From Methylocystis sp. (lineage in GTDB: Bacteria; Pseudomonadota; Alphaproteobacteria; Rhizobiales; Beijerinckiaceae), in contig JALRFG010000055.1 of assembly GCA_023253795.1 (NCBI GenBank), positions 1-10,455 on the forward strand: 10,455 bases of DNA, written 5' to 3'. Positions 1 to 6,293 of this stretch are shown here, one piece after another (within the stretch, counting starts at the first letter, position 1; every line of letters starts with the position of its first letter). Under the pieces are notes generated by a model, which was not told the DNA's origin, did no database searches, and saw only the letters and a list, made by a program, of their open reading frames with translations. The position numbers were made by a program, and so were the translations under genes.

Positions 1-315
1 CTGTCGCATGGCGATTTCATCGGCGACTGGATCAAGATGCTATGGCCGGCCGCCGCGCGTCTGGGCGTGCCGCCGGATCCGGATGATCCGAAATATATCG
101 AACGCCTCGAATTCGAGTCGATCAAACAGACCTTGCGCAACCTGCGCACCTTTCCGATGATTCAGGTGCTCGAACATCACGGCCATCTAAAACTGCATGG
201 CGCGTTGTTCCGGATTTCCGATGGCCGGCTGTTCTGGCTCGATGAGCATACGGGCGCCTATCGTCCCGTCGCCAAAAAAGCCTATGAGACGGCGTTTCTG
301 GAGACGCAGGTGTGA
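1..315 (+). CDS. Beta-class carbonic anhydrase, C-terminal part (5' truncated by window edge)
   Basis: The frame is open from base 1 to the TGA at 313-315, giving about 104 residues of a protein whose N-terminus, with the zinc-binding Cys/His/Cys region, lies outside the window. The visible part matches the C-terminal half of bacterial beta-carbonic anhydrases: a DFIGDWIKML helix, PAAARLG, then IKQTLRNLRTFP followed by a ...LKLHGALFRISDGRLFWLDEHTG strand pair. The family interconverts CO2 and bicarbonate in the cytoplasm, supplying bicarbonate to carboxylases (an inference for this organism). The stop overlaps the GTG start of the next gene (GTGA at 312-315), so the two are probably translationally coupled. 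The zinc ligands cannot be checked here, so the call rests on C-terminal similarity recognised by eye. Confidence 0.85.
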   Translation: MSHGDFIGDWIKMLWPAAARLGVPPDPDDPKYIERLEFESIKQTLRNLRTFPMIQVLEHHGHLKLHGALFRISDGRLFWLDEHTGAYRPVAKKAYETAFLETQV

Positions 316-1220
316 GCGCTGCGTCGGCGCCTGCATCGCCCGATATTCCTGTCATCGCCGGACTTTCGGAGATCGCCAGCCGTTACGACGCCATTTTGTG
401 CGACGTCTGGGGCGTGCTGATCGACGGTCGTCGACACTTTCCCGAGGCGGCGGCGGCGTTGCGCCAGTTTCGCGCCACTGGCGGACGGGTGGTGCTGATC
501 ACCAACGCCTCACGCCCAGACGCCGAAGTGCGGGAGCAGCTTCTCGCTTTGGGCCTGCCGGCCGATTGTTTCGATGATCTGGTTTCCGCCGGCGAACTCA
601 CCCTGCGAGAGATCGTCGCCCGCGCCGGTCAGGCGTGCCATCATCTGGGTCCGCCCCGTGATCATGGACTTTTCGACGCGGCCGCGCAGCGGCTTGGCGC
701 GCCGCCGCTGCGCGCGCCGGTGGAGACAGCGGATTATGTCGTCTGCACCGGGCTTCTCGACGAGCAGAACGAAACCCCGCAGGATTATGACGGCCGCCTG
801 TCTGCGATGGCGGCGCGCGGCCTCGAAATGCTGTGCGCCAATCCGGATATTGTCGTTGGCCACGGCGACGCGCTTTTATATTGCGCCGGCGCGCTGGCCG
901 AACGTTACGCCCATCTCGGTGGAAGGGTGTTGATGTATGGCAAGCCGCATCCGCCGATTTACGCCGCCGCGCGCGAACGGCTGACGAAACTGATGGGCGC
1001 CGCGCCGCCAGACTCCCGTATTCTCGCCATTGGCGACGGGGCGAAGACCGATCTTGCCGGCGCCGGCCGCGCCGGGCTCGATTGTCTGTTCATTATTGAG
1101 GGCCTCCACGCCGGCGATCTGCTGACGCCGGACGGCGCCATCGACGCCGCCGGGCTGGCGCATCTTGTTAAGGACGCCGGCGCCCGGCCGGTCGCTTTGG
1201 CGCGGCGACTTTTCTGGTAA
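312..1220 (+). CDS. HAD superfamily class IIA hydrolase (TIGR01459-like)
   Basis: A 302-residue protein starting at GTG 312, supported by a GGAG at 300-303 eight bases upstream. HAD landmarks appear in order. Motif I is CDVWGVLIDG, with Asp31 the expected nucleophile. Motif II is VVLITNASRP (Thr64/Asn65). The NagD-like CANPD follows at about 176-180. Motif III Lys211 sits in MYGKPHPPIY, and motif IV GDGAKTD holds Asp242 and Asp247. The C2-type cap between motifs II and III places it in class IIA with NagD and p-nitrophenylphosphatase relatives. The usual second Asp of motif I (DxD) is replaced by Trp33, so the general acid/base is missing or supplied elsewhere. The substrate is unknown; family knowledge suggests a small phosphate ester. 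It is a cytoplasmic protein with no signal peptide. It overlaps the carbonic anhydrase gene and precedes maoC and ribF, an order common in Hyphomicrobiales. Confidence 0.88.
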   Translation: MSAASAPASPDIPVIAGLSEIASRYDAILCDVWGVLIDGRRHFPEAAAALRQFRATGGRVVLITNASRPDAEVREQLLALGLPADCFDDLVSAGELTLREIVARAGQACHHLGPPRDHGLFDAAAQRLGAPPLRAPVETADYVVCTGLLDEQNETPQDYDGRLSAMAARGLEMLCANPDIVVGHGDALLYCAGALAERYAHLGGRVLMYGKPHPPIYAAARERLTKLMGAAPPDSRILAIGDGAKTDLAGAGRAGLDCLFIIEGLHAGDLLTPDGAIDAAGLAHLVKDAGARPVALARRLFW

Positions 1221-1223
1221 AAC

Positions 1224-1232
1224 TGCTATAAG
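1224..1232 (+). promoter_or_regulatory. Candidate extended -10 promoter element ahead of the MaoC gene
   Basis: TGCTATAAG fits the extended -10 pattern (TGnTATAAT, five of six in the hexamer). It lies just after the HAD stop codon and 45 bases before the MaoC ATG. No good -35 sits at the right distance. A 5-bp GCCGG/CCGGC dyad with a 6-base loop follows at 1236-1251 and would lie in the leader. If active, it would let maoC-ribF be transcribed apart from the HAD gene. This is a pattern match only. Confidence 0.3.
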
Positions 1233-1277
1233 CCTGCCGGCTGTATCCGGCCGCTTTCAACAACTGGTGAACATCCA

Positions 1278-1748
1278 ATGTCGACGCCGTTCAAAATCTA
1301 TTATTTCGAGGATCTGAGCGTCGGCATGCGCGAAACGCTGATGAAAGCGGTGATGGACGATGATGTGATCGCCTTCGCCGATCTTTCCGGCGATCGCAAT
1401 CCGATCCATCTCTCCGACCATTTCGCTTCAAAGACCCGTTTCGGCGAACGCATCGTTCATGGCCTTTACACGGCGTCGTTGATCTCCACGGTGATCGGCA
1501 TGTATTTGCCCGGTCCCGGCGCCGTCTATCTGTCGCAGACGTTGAACTTCCGCGCGCCGGTGAAGATCGGCGACGTTATCACCGTCGTCGTTGAAATCGC
1601 CGAGCTGGTTGAAAAGGGTCGTCGCGCCAAGCTGAAATGCGAATGTCTTGTCGACGGCAAGGTCGTTCTCGATGGCGAAGCGCTGGTGATGGTGCCGAGC
1701 CGCGAACAGGCGACGCGCGCGGCGGATAAACCCGCGTCGGCCGGATAA
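1278..1748 (+). CDS. MaoC family (R)-specific enoyl-CoA hydratase-like protein
   Basis: A 156-residue single hot-dog-fold protein. It carries the hydratase-2 signature FADLSGDRNPIHLSDHFA (residues 33-50), with the catalytic Asp39 and His44 expected for (R)-hydratases such as PhaJ. This is followed by FGERIVHGLYTASLIS, the conserved turn into the long central helix. The family adds water to trans-2-enoyl-CoA to give (R)-3-hydroxyacyl-CoA, linking beta-oxidation to polyhydroxyalkanoate synthesis, but some members act on other acyl-CoAs or have lost specificity. The length is normal for a stand-alone MaoC protein. The last 15 or so residues are Ala/Arg/Lys-rich and probably disordered. The ATG has only a weak Shine-Dalgarno (CTGGTGA). 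It is followed 21 bases later by ribF on the same strand, so co-transcription is likely. The precise substrate cannot be read from the sequence. Confidence 0.85.
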   Translation: MSTPFKIYYFEDLSVGMRETLMKAVMDDDVIAFADLSGDRNPIHLSDHFASKTRFGERIVHGLYTASLISTVIGMYLPGPGAVYLSQTLNFRAPVKIGDVITVVVEIAELVEKGRRAKLKCECLVDGKVVLDGEALVMVPSREQATRAADKPASAG

Positions 1749-1769
1749 GATCACACTACCGGAAACGGC

Positions 1770-2717
1770 ATGTCCGATTTTATTGTCGCGCGCGATCCGC
1801 AAACGCCGCCTGCCGGTCTGGCCGGCGCGGTTGCGGCGATCGGCAATTTTGACGGTTTGCATCGCGGTCATCGCGGCGTCATTGCGCGCGCGCAGGCGCT
1901 GGCGAAAAAACTTGGACGTCCTTGCGTTCTTCTGACCTTCGAACCGCATCCGGCGGATGTGTTCGCTGGCCGGCCGGTGATCTTTCGTTTGACGCCGCCC
2001 GACGCCAAGGCCGCGCAGGCGCAGCGTCTTGGTCTCGACGGCATGATCGTTCTGACCTTCGACGGCGCATTTTCGAAACGTCCGGCGCGTGATTTTACGC
2101 AAGACATTCTTAGCGAACATCTCGGGCTCTCGGCGATTGTGGCGGGCTATGATTTTCGTTTTGGCGCCGGCCGCGCCGGCGACGCCGAGTTTTTACGCGC
2201 CGAAGGCGCGCGTCTTGGTTTCGCCGTCGAGATTGTCGAACGTATCGTTCAGGATGAGGGCGGCAGTCTCGAAGCCGTGTCCTCCACCGCGACGCGTGCC
2301 GCGCTGGAAGCGGGCGATGTGGCGCTGGCGCGCGATCTGCTGGGTCATCCCTATTTCGTGCGCGCGATTGTGCGGCATGGCGACAAGCGCGGCCGTTTGC
2401 TGGGATTTCCGACCGCCAATCTGGCGCTGGATCCTTCGAACCGTCTGGCCTACGGGATTTATGCCGTCAGGCTCGCGGTTGAAGGCGTCGTTTATGACGC
2501 TGTCGCCAGTTTCGGCCGTCGTCCCACCTTCGACAATGGCGCGCCCTTGCTCGAAGTTTATATTTTTGATTTCGCCGGCGATCTTTACGGCAAGGAAGTC
2601 GAAGTCGCTTTTTACGGCTTCATTCGCGGCGAAGCGAAATTTGAAAGCGTCGAAGCGCTGATCGATCAAATGGGACAGGATTGCGCCGCCGCTAAAGATA
2701 TTATGTCGCGCGGCTAA
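1770..2717 (+). CDS. ribF: Bifunctional riboflavin kinase / FMN adenylyltransferase (FAD synthetase)
   Basis: A 315-residue protein, the usual RibF length. The N-terminal nucleotidyltransferase domain (about 1-185) shows AIGNFDGLHRGHRGVI (residues 23-38, the HxGH-type site at His31-His34), TFEPHP (56-61), AGYDFRFGAGRAGD (125-138) and VSSTATR (170-176). The C-terminal flavokinase domain (about 186-310) shows GDKRGRLLGFPTAN (204-217), the ATP/Mg site, and LLEVYIFDF with Glu262 as the expected catalytic base. The enzyme phosphorylates riboflavin to FMN and adenylates FMN to FAD in the cytoplasm. All key motifs are present, so both activities are expected. It lies in a plus-strand run with the HAD and MaoC genes. 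The ATG has only a weak purine stretch (CCGGAAA) upstream, which fits translation coupled to the preceding gene. Confidence 0.97.
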   Translation: MSDFIVARDPQTPPAGLAGAVAAIGNFDGLHRGHRGVIARAQALAKKLGRPCVLLTFEPHPADVFAGRPVIFRLTPPDAKAAQAQRLGLDGMIVLTFDGAFSKRPARDFTQDILSEHLGLSAIVAGYDFRFGAGRAGDAEFLRAEGARLGFAVEIVERIVQDEGGSLEAVSSTATRAALEAGDVALARDLLGHPYFVRAIVRHGDKRGRLLGFPTANLALDPSNRLAYGIYAVRLAVEGVVYDAVASFGRRPTFDNGAPLLEVYIFDFAGDLYGKEVEVAFYGFIRGEAKFESVEALIDQMGQDCAAAKDIMSRG

Positions 2718-2723
2718 ATAGTT

Positions 2724-2751
2724 TTGCATCGCGCGATTCCGTGCTTATCTT
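2724..2751 (+). promoter_or_regulatory. Weak candidate promoter for the small membrane-protein gene
   Basis: TTGCAT at 2724-2729 and TATCTT at 2746-2751 are 16 bases apart in the 60-base gap after ribF. They match the sigma-70 consensus at three and four of six positions. The gene that follows has its own strong ribosome binding site, so separate expression is plausible but not shown. Confidence 0.25.
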
Positions 2752-2777
2752 GAGTTCCTGAACACAGGAGATCCGAT

Positions 2778-3071
2778 ATGAGCGACGATCGGCACGATAT
2801 CGAAATCATTCCGCCCGGCGAAAATCCGCGCGATGATTACGCCACATCGGGAAGCATCTGGATTTCAAGCGGCGGCGGCGAGGTGAAATTCGTCAAACTC
2901 GGTCCGTTTGGCGCGATGATGGTCGGCCTTGGCGTGTTGTGTTTGCTCGGGCTCGGCTTTTTCTTTCTGACGAGCCTGTTCTTGATACTTGTGCCCGTCG
3001 CGGCGGTGCTGGGCGTGGGCGCCTATCTTGCGGGCCTTGTCGGCGCCGGACCTTTCCGACGTTTGAGATAG
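2778..3071 (+). CDS. Small hypothetical inner-membrane protein
   Basis: A 97-residue protein of unknown function. The first 45 residues are polar and acidic (DDRHDIEIIPPGENPRDD), with a Gly/Ser-rich turn (SSGGGEVKFV). They are followed by about 45 strongly hydrophobic residues, roughly 44-66 and 67-90, that can form two closely spaced transmembrane helices. The tail RRLR is basic, which by the positive-inside rule suggests a cytoplasmic C-terminus and hence a cytoplasmic N-terminus. The start is well supported by ACAGGAGAT at about 2764-2772. It follows ribF by 60 bases and ends two bases before the stop of the convergent cytochrome gene. I do not recognise a named family; small proteins of this layout are common beside ribF in Hyphomicrobiales (recollection, not checked). 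No function is proposed. Confidence 0.75.
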   Translation: MSDDRHDIEIIPPGENPRDDYATSGSIWISSGGGEVKFVKLGPFGAMMVGLGVLCLLGLGFFFLTSLFLILVPVAAVLGVGAYLAGLVGAGPFRRLR

Positions 3072-3073
3072 GC

Positions 3074-3406
3074 TTACCGCTTATTTCTCAGACCAAGAAT
3101 ATAAGCGGAGACGGCGTCGATCTCTTCCGGCTCCAGCAGAATGTTCGGCATATTTTTGTGTGACGAACGCAGAAAGACTTTCAGCGACAATTCGGTTGTT
3201 GACGGCAGCGCCGCGACATCGGCGAAACGCGGCGCTTTCGCTTCCGGGCTTTTGGCCTCGCCGCCAACCGCATGACAGACGGCGCATTCGGACTGGACGA
3301 TCTGCGCGCCTGTTACCGCATCTTGCGCTTGCGCAGGCGCGATCACCAGCAGCGCGCCGAGCGCGGCCAAACCAGGCGTTGTGAGATTTGGCGTCGTTTT
3401 CATCAT
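3074..3406 (-). CDS. Small periplasmic c-type cytochrome
   Basis: A 110-residue protein with a Sec signal peptide (hydrophobic core about 11-24, likely cleavage after AQA at 25-27, or after the following Q). The mature domain is a single-haem cytochrome c of about 82 residues. The haem-attachment motif is CAVCH (Cys41, Cys44, His45). A downstream HKNMPNILLEPEEIDAVSAYIL segment gives Met86 as the probable sixth ligand and the typical C-terminal helix. It would carry electrons in the periplasm; its partner oxidase or dehydrogenase is not in the window. Two consecutive ATGs can serve as the start; AAAAGG lies six bases before the first. The gene begins only 15 bases after fabI on the same strand, so it probably sits at the end of the fab operon, an unusual functional pairing. 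Its final codons form an inverted repeat (separate entry). Confidence 0.88.
   Translation of the reverse strand: MMKTTPNLTTPGLAALGALLVIAPAQAQDAVTGAQIVQSECAVCHAVGGEAKSPEAKAPRFADVAALPSTTELSLKVFLRSSHKNMPNILLEPEEIDAVSAYILGLRNKR
3077..3108. repeat. Inverted repeat at the convergent gene junction, inside cytochrome codons
   Basis: CCGCTTAT (3077-3084) and ATAAGCGG (3101-3108) are perfect 8-bp arms. Inside them TTCT (3085-3088) can pair with AGAA (3096-3099) across a one-base bulge, leaving a 7-base loop. The structure lies within the last eleven sense codons of the cytochrome gene and starts six bases after the stop of the convergent membrane-protein gene. No T-run follows on either strand, so it is not a classical intrinsic terminator. 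It may still act as a bidirectional 3'-end or RNA-stabilising hairpin. Confidence 0.5.
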
Positions 3407-3421
3407 CCGTCGCCTTTTGAA

Positions 3422-4231
3422 CTATTCGTCGCCGGCCAGATCTTCCGGACGCGGTTGCAGCATGATGTTGTAGCCGGCGTCGACGACATGCACTTCACCA
3501 GTGACGCCGCCCGAGAGTTCGGACAGGAAATAAAGCGCCGAGCCGCCGATTTCATCAAGCGTGATCATGCGACGCAGCGGGCAATGCTGTTTCTGGAACG
3601 CGCCCATCGCGCGCGCGCCGGTGATGCCGGCGCCGGCCATGGTGCGCACCGGTCCGGGCGACAGAGCGTTAACGCGAATGCCGCGCGCGCCGTAATCGGC
3701 GGCGAGATAGCGTACGGATGAATCCAGCGCCGCCTTGGCGACGCCCATGACATTGTAATTCGGCATCACATGCGTGCCGCCGGCGAAGCTGACGGTGATC
3801 ATCGATCCGCCCTTCTTCATCATCGTCGCCGCGCGGTGCGCCGCTTCGGTGAAGGAGAAGCAGGAAATCAGCATGGTGCGGATGAAGTTCTCGCGCGAGG
3901 TGTCGGCGTAAAGACCTTTCAGCTCGCTTTTGTCGGAATAGGCGAGTGAGTGGACGAGAAAATCCAGTTCGCCCCATTCCTTTTTGAGATGCTCAAACAC
4001 ATGATCGACGGAGGCGATGTCTTCAACATCGCAGGGCAGAACGAGACTGGAGCCCAGTTCTTCGGCGAGCGGCTTGACGCGCTTGCCGAGCGCCTCGCCC
4101 TGATAGGTGAAGGCGAGCTCCGCGCCATGACGCGCCAGCACGCGGGCGATGCCATAGGCGATCGAATGATCGTTGGCGACGCCCATCACAAGCCCGCGCT
4201 TGCCTTTCATAATTGTCGAAGAAACCGTCAT
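3422..4231 (-). CDS. fabI: Enoyl-[acyl-carrier-protein] reductase (NADH-type FabI)
   Basis: A 269-residue short-chain dehydrogenase of the FabI type, which performs the last reduction of each fatty-acid elongation cycle. The N-terminus shows KGKRGLVMGVANDHSIAYGI, the FabI nucleotide-binding loop. DVEDIASVD (68-76) and LVHSLAYSDKSELKG (92-106) follow. The catalytic block is MPNYNVMGVAKAAL with Tyr159 and Lys166 (the Y-x6-K pair of E. coli Tyr156/Lys163). GYNI near the C-terminus is also typical. Two residues differ from E. coli FabI: Phe149 stands at the Tyr146 position and Ala97 at the Gly93 position, so the enzyme may differ in substrate or inhibitor contacts. It is third in the fabA-fabB-fabI order usual for Hyphomicrobiales. 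The stop is TAG and the cytochrome gene follows 15 bases later. The start has AGGGA 11 bases upstream, a rather long spacing. Confidence 0.96.
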   Translation of the reverse strand: MTVSSTIMKGKRGLVMGVANDHSIAYGIARVLARHGAELAFTYQGEALGKRVKPLAEELGSSLVLPCDVEDIASVDHVFEHLKKEWGELDFLVHSLAYSDKSELKGLYADTSRENFIRTMLISCFSFTEAAHRAATMMKKGGSMITVSFAGGTHVMPNYNVMGVAKAALDSSVRYLAADYGARGIRVNALSPGPVRTMAGAGITGARAMGAFQKQHCPLRRMITLDEIGGSALYFLSELSGGVTGEVHVVDAGYNIMLQPRPEDLAGDE

Positions 4232-4232
4232 T

Positions 4233-4253
4233 TCAAAATCTGTCCCTGATCAT
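4233..4253 (-). other. Candidate six-codon leader ORF coupled to fabI
   Basis: On the minus strand an ATG at 4253-4251 opens a six-codon frame (MIRDRF) that stops with TGA one base before the fabI ATG. GAGGG lies eight bases before this ATG, a better-placed Shine-Dalgarno than that of fabI itself. A ribosome finishing this mini-ORF could restart at fabI. Such short frames also arise by chance, so this is recorded as a possibility only. Confidence 0.2.
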
Positions 4254-4294
4254 TTTCAAATCCCTCACGGCGGCGTCTTGAAGACTCCGGCCGG

Positions 4295-4322
4295 GAGACG
4301 CGTTGAAGTTTTATCGCGTCTC
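4295..4322 (-). repeat. Stem-loop at the fabB stop codon in the fabB-fabI gap
   Basis: Read on the minus strand, GAGACGCG (4322-4315) begins with the last two bases of the fabB TGA stop. It pairs perfectly with CGCGTCTC (4302-4295) across a 12-base A/T-rich loop. The palindrome CCGGCCGG (4287-4294) follows directly, and the near-palindrome GTCTTGAAGAC lies at 4275-4285. There is no U-run, so an intrinsic terminator is unlikely. The structure could partly attenuate transcription, guide Rho, or set mRNA processing and stability between fabB and fabI. Confidence 0.45.
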
Positions 4323-5544
4323 AGGCGTCGGGATGTTTGAACACAAGCGTCGCATTGGTGCCGCCAAAGCCGAAGGAGTTCGACAAAACGGCGCCGAGTT
4401 TCACATTGTCGCGACGGGCGCGCAGAATCGGCATATCGGCGAATTCCGGATCGAGCTCTTCGATATTGGCGCTTTCGCAGATAAAGCCGTTTTGCATCAT
4501 CAGCAGCGAGTAAATCGCTTCCTGAACGCCAGTCGCGCCCAGCGAATGTCCGGTGAGCGATTTCGTCGCCGCGATGGGCGGGCATTTATCGCCGGAGCCG
4601 AACACTTCGCGCAGCGCTTCGATTTCCTTGACGTCGCCGACCGGCGTCGAGGTGGCGTGCGGATTGATGTAATCGATCGGGCATTTCACCGTCGCCAGCG
4701 CCTGACGCATGCAGCGCACCGCGCCTTCGCCGGAGGGCGCGACCATGTCATAGCCGTCGGAGGTTGCGCCATAGCCGGCGACCTCGGCGTAAATTTTCGC
4801 GCCGCGCGCTTTGGCGTGTTCATATTCTTCAAGCACCAGCACGCCGGCGCCGCCGGCGATGACGAAACCGTCGCGGTTTTTGTCATAGGCGCGCGAAGCG
4901 ACCGCCGGGCGATCATTGTAGGAAGAAGACATCGCGCCCATGGCGTCGAAGAGAACGGACAATTCCCATTCCAGCTCTTCGCAGCCGCCGGCGAAGATCA
5001 TGTCCTGCTTGCCATATTGGATCTGCTCATAGGCGTTGCCGATGCAATGGTTCGACGTCGCGCAGGCTGAAGAGATCGAATAGTTGACGCCCTTGATCTT
5101 GAACCAGACGGCGAGCGTCGCCGAAGCGGTCGAGGACATGGCTTTCGGCACGGCGAAGGGACCGACGCGCTTGGGGCCCTTGGTGCGGGTGAGATCGGCG
5201 GATTCAACGATCATATGCGCCGAAGGACCGCCCGACCCCATGATGATGCCGGTGCGTTCGTTCGAGACGTCGGATTCACTGAGGCCGGCGTCCAGAATCG
5301 CCTGCTCCATGGCGACATGGTTCCAGGCGGTGCCAGCGGCGTGAAAGCGCATCGCGCGACGATCCACGACCTGCGAGGCGTCGAGCGTCGGCATGCCGTG
5401 AACTTGCGAGCGAAAACCCAGTTCGGCGTATTTATCGGCGCGAACAATGCCGGATTTCGCTTCGCGCAGCGACGCCACGACTTCCTGCGTGGTGTTGCCG
5501 ATCGAGGACACGATCCCCATGCCGGTGACGACGACTCGTCTCAT
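4321..5544 (-). CDS. fabB: 3-oxoacyl-[acyl-carrier-protein] synthase I
   Basis: A 407-residue condensing enzyme of full KAS I length. The thiolase-fold triad is complete: nucleophile Cys161 in SISSACATSNHCIGNA, His296 in INPHATSTPVGD, and His333 in TKSLTGHSLGATG with the supporting Lys328. The N-terminal RRVVVTGMGIVSSIGN and C-terminal SNSFGFGGTNATLVF glycine loop are standard. FabB condenses malonyl-ACP with acyl-ACP and is specifically needed to elongate the cis-3-decenoyl-ACP made by FabA. The direct fabA-fabB pairing supports FabB over FabF. The ATG is backed by a strong Shine-Dalgarno (CAGGAGAG, nearest base about seven from the start) in the 45-base gap after fabA, so the two form an operon. 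The stop codon is built into a stem-loop that separates it from fabI. Confidence 0.97.
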   Translation of the reverse strand: MRRVVVTGMGIVSSIGNTTQEVVASLREAKSGIVRADKYAELGFRSQVHGMPTLDASQVVDRRAMRFHAAGTAWNHVAMEQAILDAGLSESDVSNERTGIIMGSGGPSAHMIVESADLTRTKGPKRVGPFAVPKAMSSTASATLAVWFKIKGVNYSISSACATSNHCIGNAYEQIQYGKQDMIFAGGCEELEWELSVLFDAMGAMSSSYNDRPAVASRAYDKNRDGFVIAGGAGVLVLEEYEHAKARGAKIYAEVAGYGATSDGYDMVAPSGEGAVRCMRQALATVKCPIDYINPHATSTPVGDVKEIEALREVFGSGDKCPPIAATKSLTGHSLGATGVQEAIYSLLMMQNGFICESANIEELDPEFADMPILRARRDNVKLGAVLSNSFGFGGTNATLVFKHPDA

Positions 5545-5589
5545 ACTTCTCTCTCCTGCCGTCCGCGTTTTGTTTCAGGCTTTGTTGCG

Positions 5590-6102
5590 TCAGGCGGGCG
5601 CGTTGGCCAGACCCACTTTCAGGTCCTTCGCCTCATAAATGCGCTCGCCATCGGCGGCGACCCAGCCATCCGCCAGACCCAGCACCAGCTTGCCGGTACG
5701 CACACGCTTGAGATCGACGCCATAGGTGACGGTCTTGACGGTCGGGCGCACCTGACCGGTGAATTTCACCTCGCCGACGCCCAGCGCCATGCCGCGGCCC
5801 GGATTATCAAGCCAGGCGAGATAGAAGCCCAGCATCTGCCAAAGCGCGTCGACGCCCAGACAGCCGGGCATGACCGGATTGCCTTTAAAATGGCAGTCGA
5901 AAAACCACAGGCTGGGTTGGACGTCGAGTTCGGCGCGCATATAGCCCTTGCCGTGTTCGCCGCCTTCTTCAAAAATCTCGGTGATGCGATCGAACATCAG
6001 CATCGGCGGCAAGGGCAATTGCGCATTGCCGGGACCGAAAAGCTCTTCGCGGCCGCAAGCCAGCAAATCCTCATAGCCGAATGACGAGCGACGTTCGCTC
6101 AT
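5590..6102 (-). CDS. fabA: 3-hydroxydecanoyl-[acyl-carrier-protein] dehydratase/isomerase
   Basis: A 170-residue hot-dog-fold protein, the usual FabA length. The active-site segment is FFDCHFKGNPVMPGCLGVDALWQ, giving His71 and Asp85, equivalent to His70 and Asp84 of the E. coli enzyme. MLMFDRI (34-40) and VGEVKFTGQVRP (109-120) are further FabA landmarks. FabA dehydrates 3-hydroxydecanoyl-ACP and isomerises the trans-2 product to cis-3, the branch point of oxygen-independent unsaturated fatty acid synthesis; FabB, encoded next, elongates the product. It acts in the cytoplasm as a dimer. The ATG at 6102 has GGGGAGG about ten bases upstream. It is the first gene of the minus-strand fab operon and is divergent from irr, so its promoter should lie in the 6103-6336 gap. 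I could not pick out a convincing -35/-10 pair there. Confidence 0.97.
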   Translation of the reverse strand: MSERRSSFGYEDLLACGREELFGPGNAQLPLPPMLMFDRITEIFEEGGEHGKGYMRAELDVQPSLWFFDCHFKGNPVMPGCLGVDALWQMLGFYLAWLDNPGRGMALGVGEVKFTGQVRPTVKTVTYGVDLKRVRTGKLVLGLADGWVAADGERIYEAKDLKVGLANAPA

Positions 6103-6122
6103 GATGACACCGCCTCCCCTGT

Positions 6123-6137
6123 GAGCCCCGCGGGCTC
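6123..6137. repeat. Hairpin in the fabA 5' leader region
   Basis: GAGCCC and GGGCTC form a perfect 6-bp stem around CGC, 20 to 35 bases upstream of the fabA start and close to its Shine-Dalgarno. On the fabA transcript it would be a leader hairpin. A GC-only 14-base palindrome (6147-6160) lies just beyond. Both are easy to obtain by chance in GC-rich DNA, so function is uncertain. Confidence 0.3.
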
Positions 6138-6293
6138 TTTGTTGTCGCGCGCCGGCGCGCCGGTCGCGGTCGCCTTTGCCTTATTCGGACCGCGGATGGT
6201 CAACGCCCTCCGGGTCGCGGCAATTTATCGACTTCTTTTTCGTAACATAGGCGGGGCCGCGCCGGAAGCGCCGATGCGCCCGTCGGCCGGGCG

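Noticed and set aside
1428..2120. Minus-strand open frame (230 codons) antisense to the MaoC and ribF genes
   Set aside because: It is opposite two clear genes, with biased Arg/Gly composition and no domain, and spans their intergenic gap without a plausible start signal.
4303..5070. Plus-strand open frame (255 codons) antisense to fabB
   Set aside because: Arg/His/Val-rich translation with no motifs, entirely within the certain fabB gene.
5215..6084. Long plus-strand open frame (289 codons) antisense to fabB and fabA
   Set aside because: It lies opposite two certain genes whose active-site motifs are intact; the translation is rich in His/Arg and has no family features. It is a GC-rich antisense shadow.
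6147..6160. 14-base perfect palindrome GCGCGCCGGCGCGC
   Set aside because: Made only of G and C in a GC-rich region; this is easily chance, with no second copy or flanking signal to suggest a binding site.
6198..6203. TTGACC on the minus strand as a possible fabA -35 element
   Set aside because: No acceptable -10 hexamer at 16-18 bases; the only A/T-rich candidate (AATAAG) is about 12 bases away.
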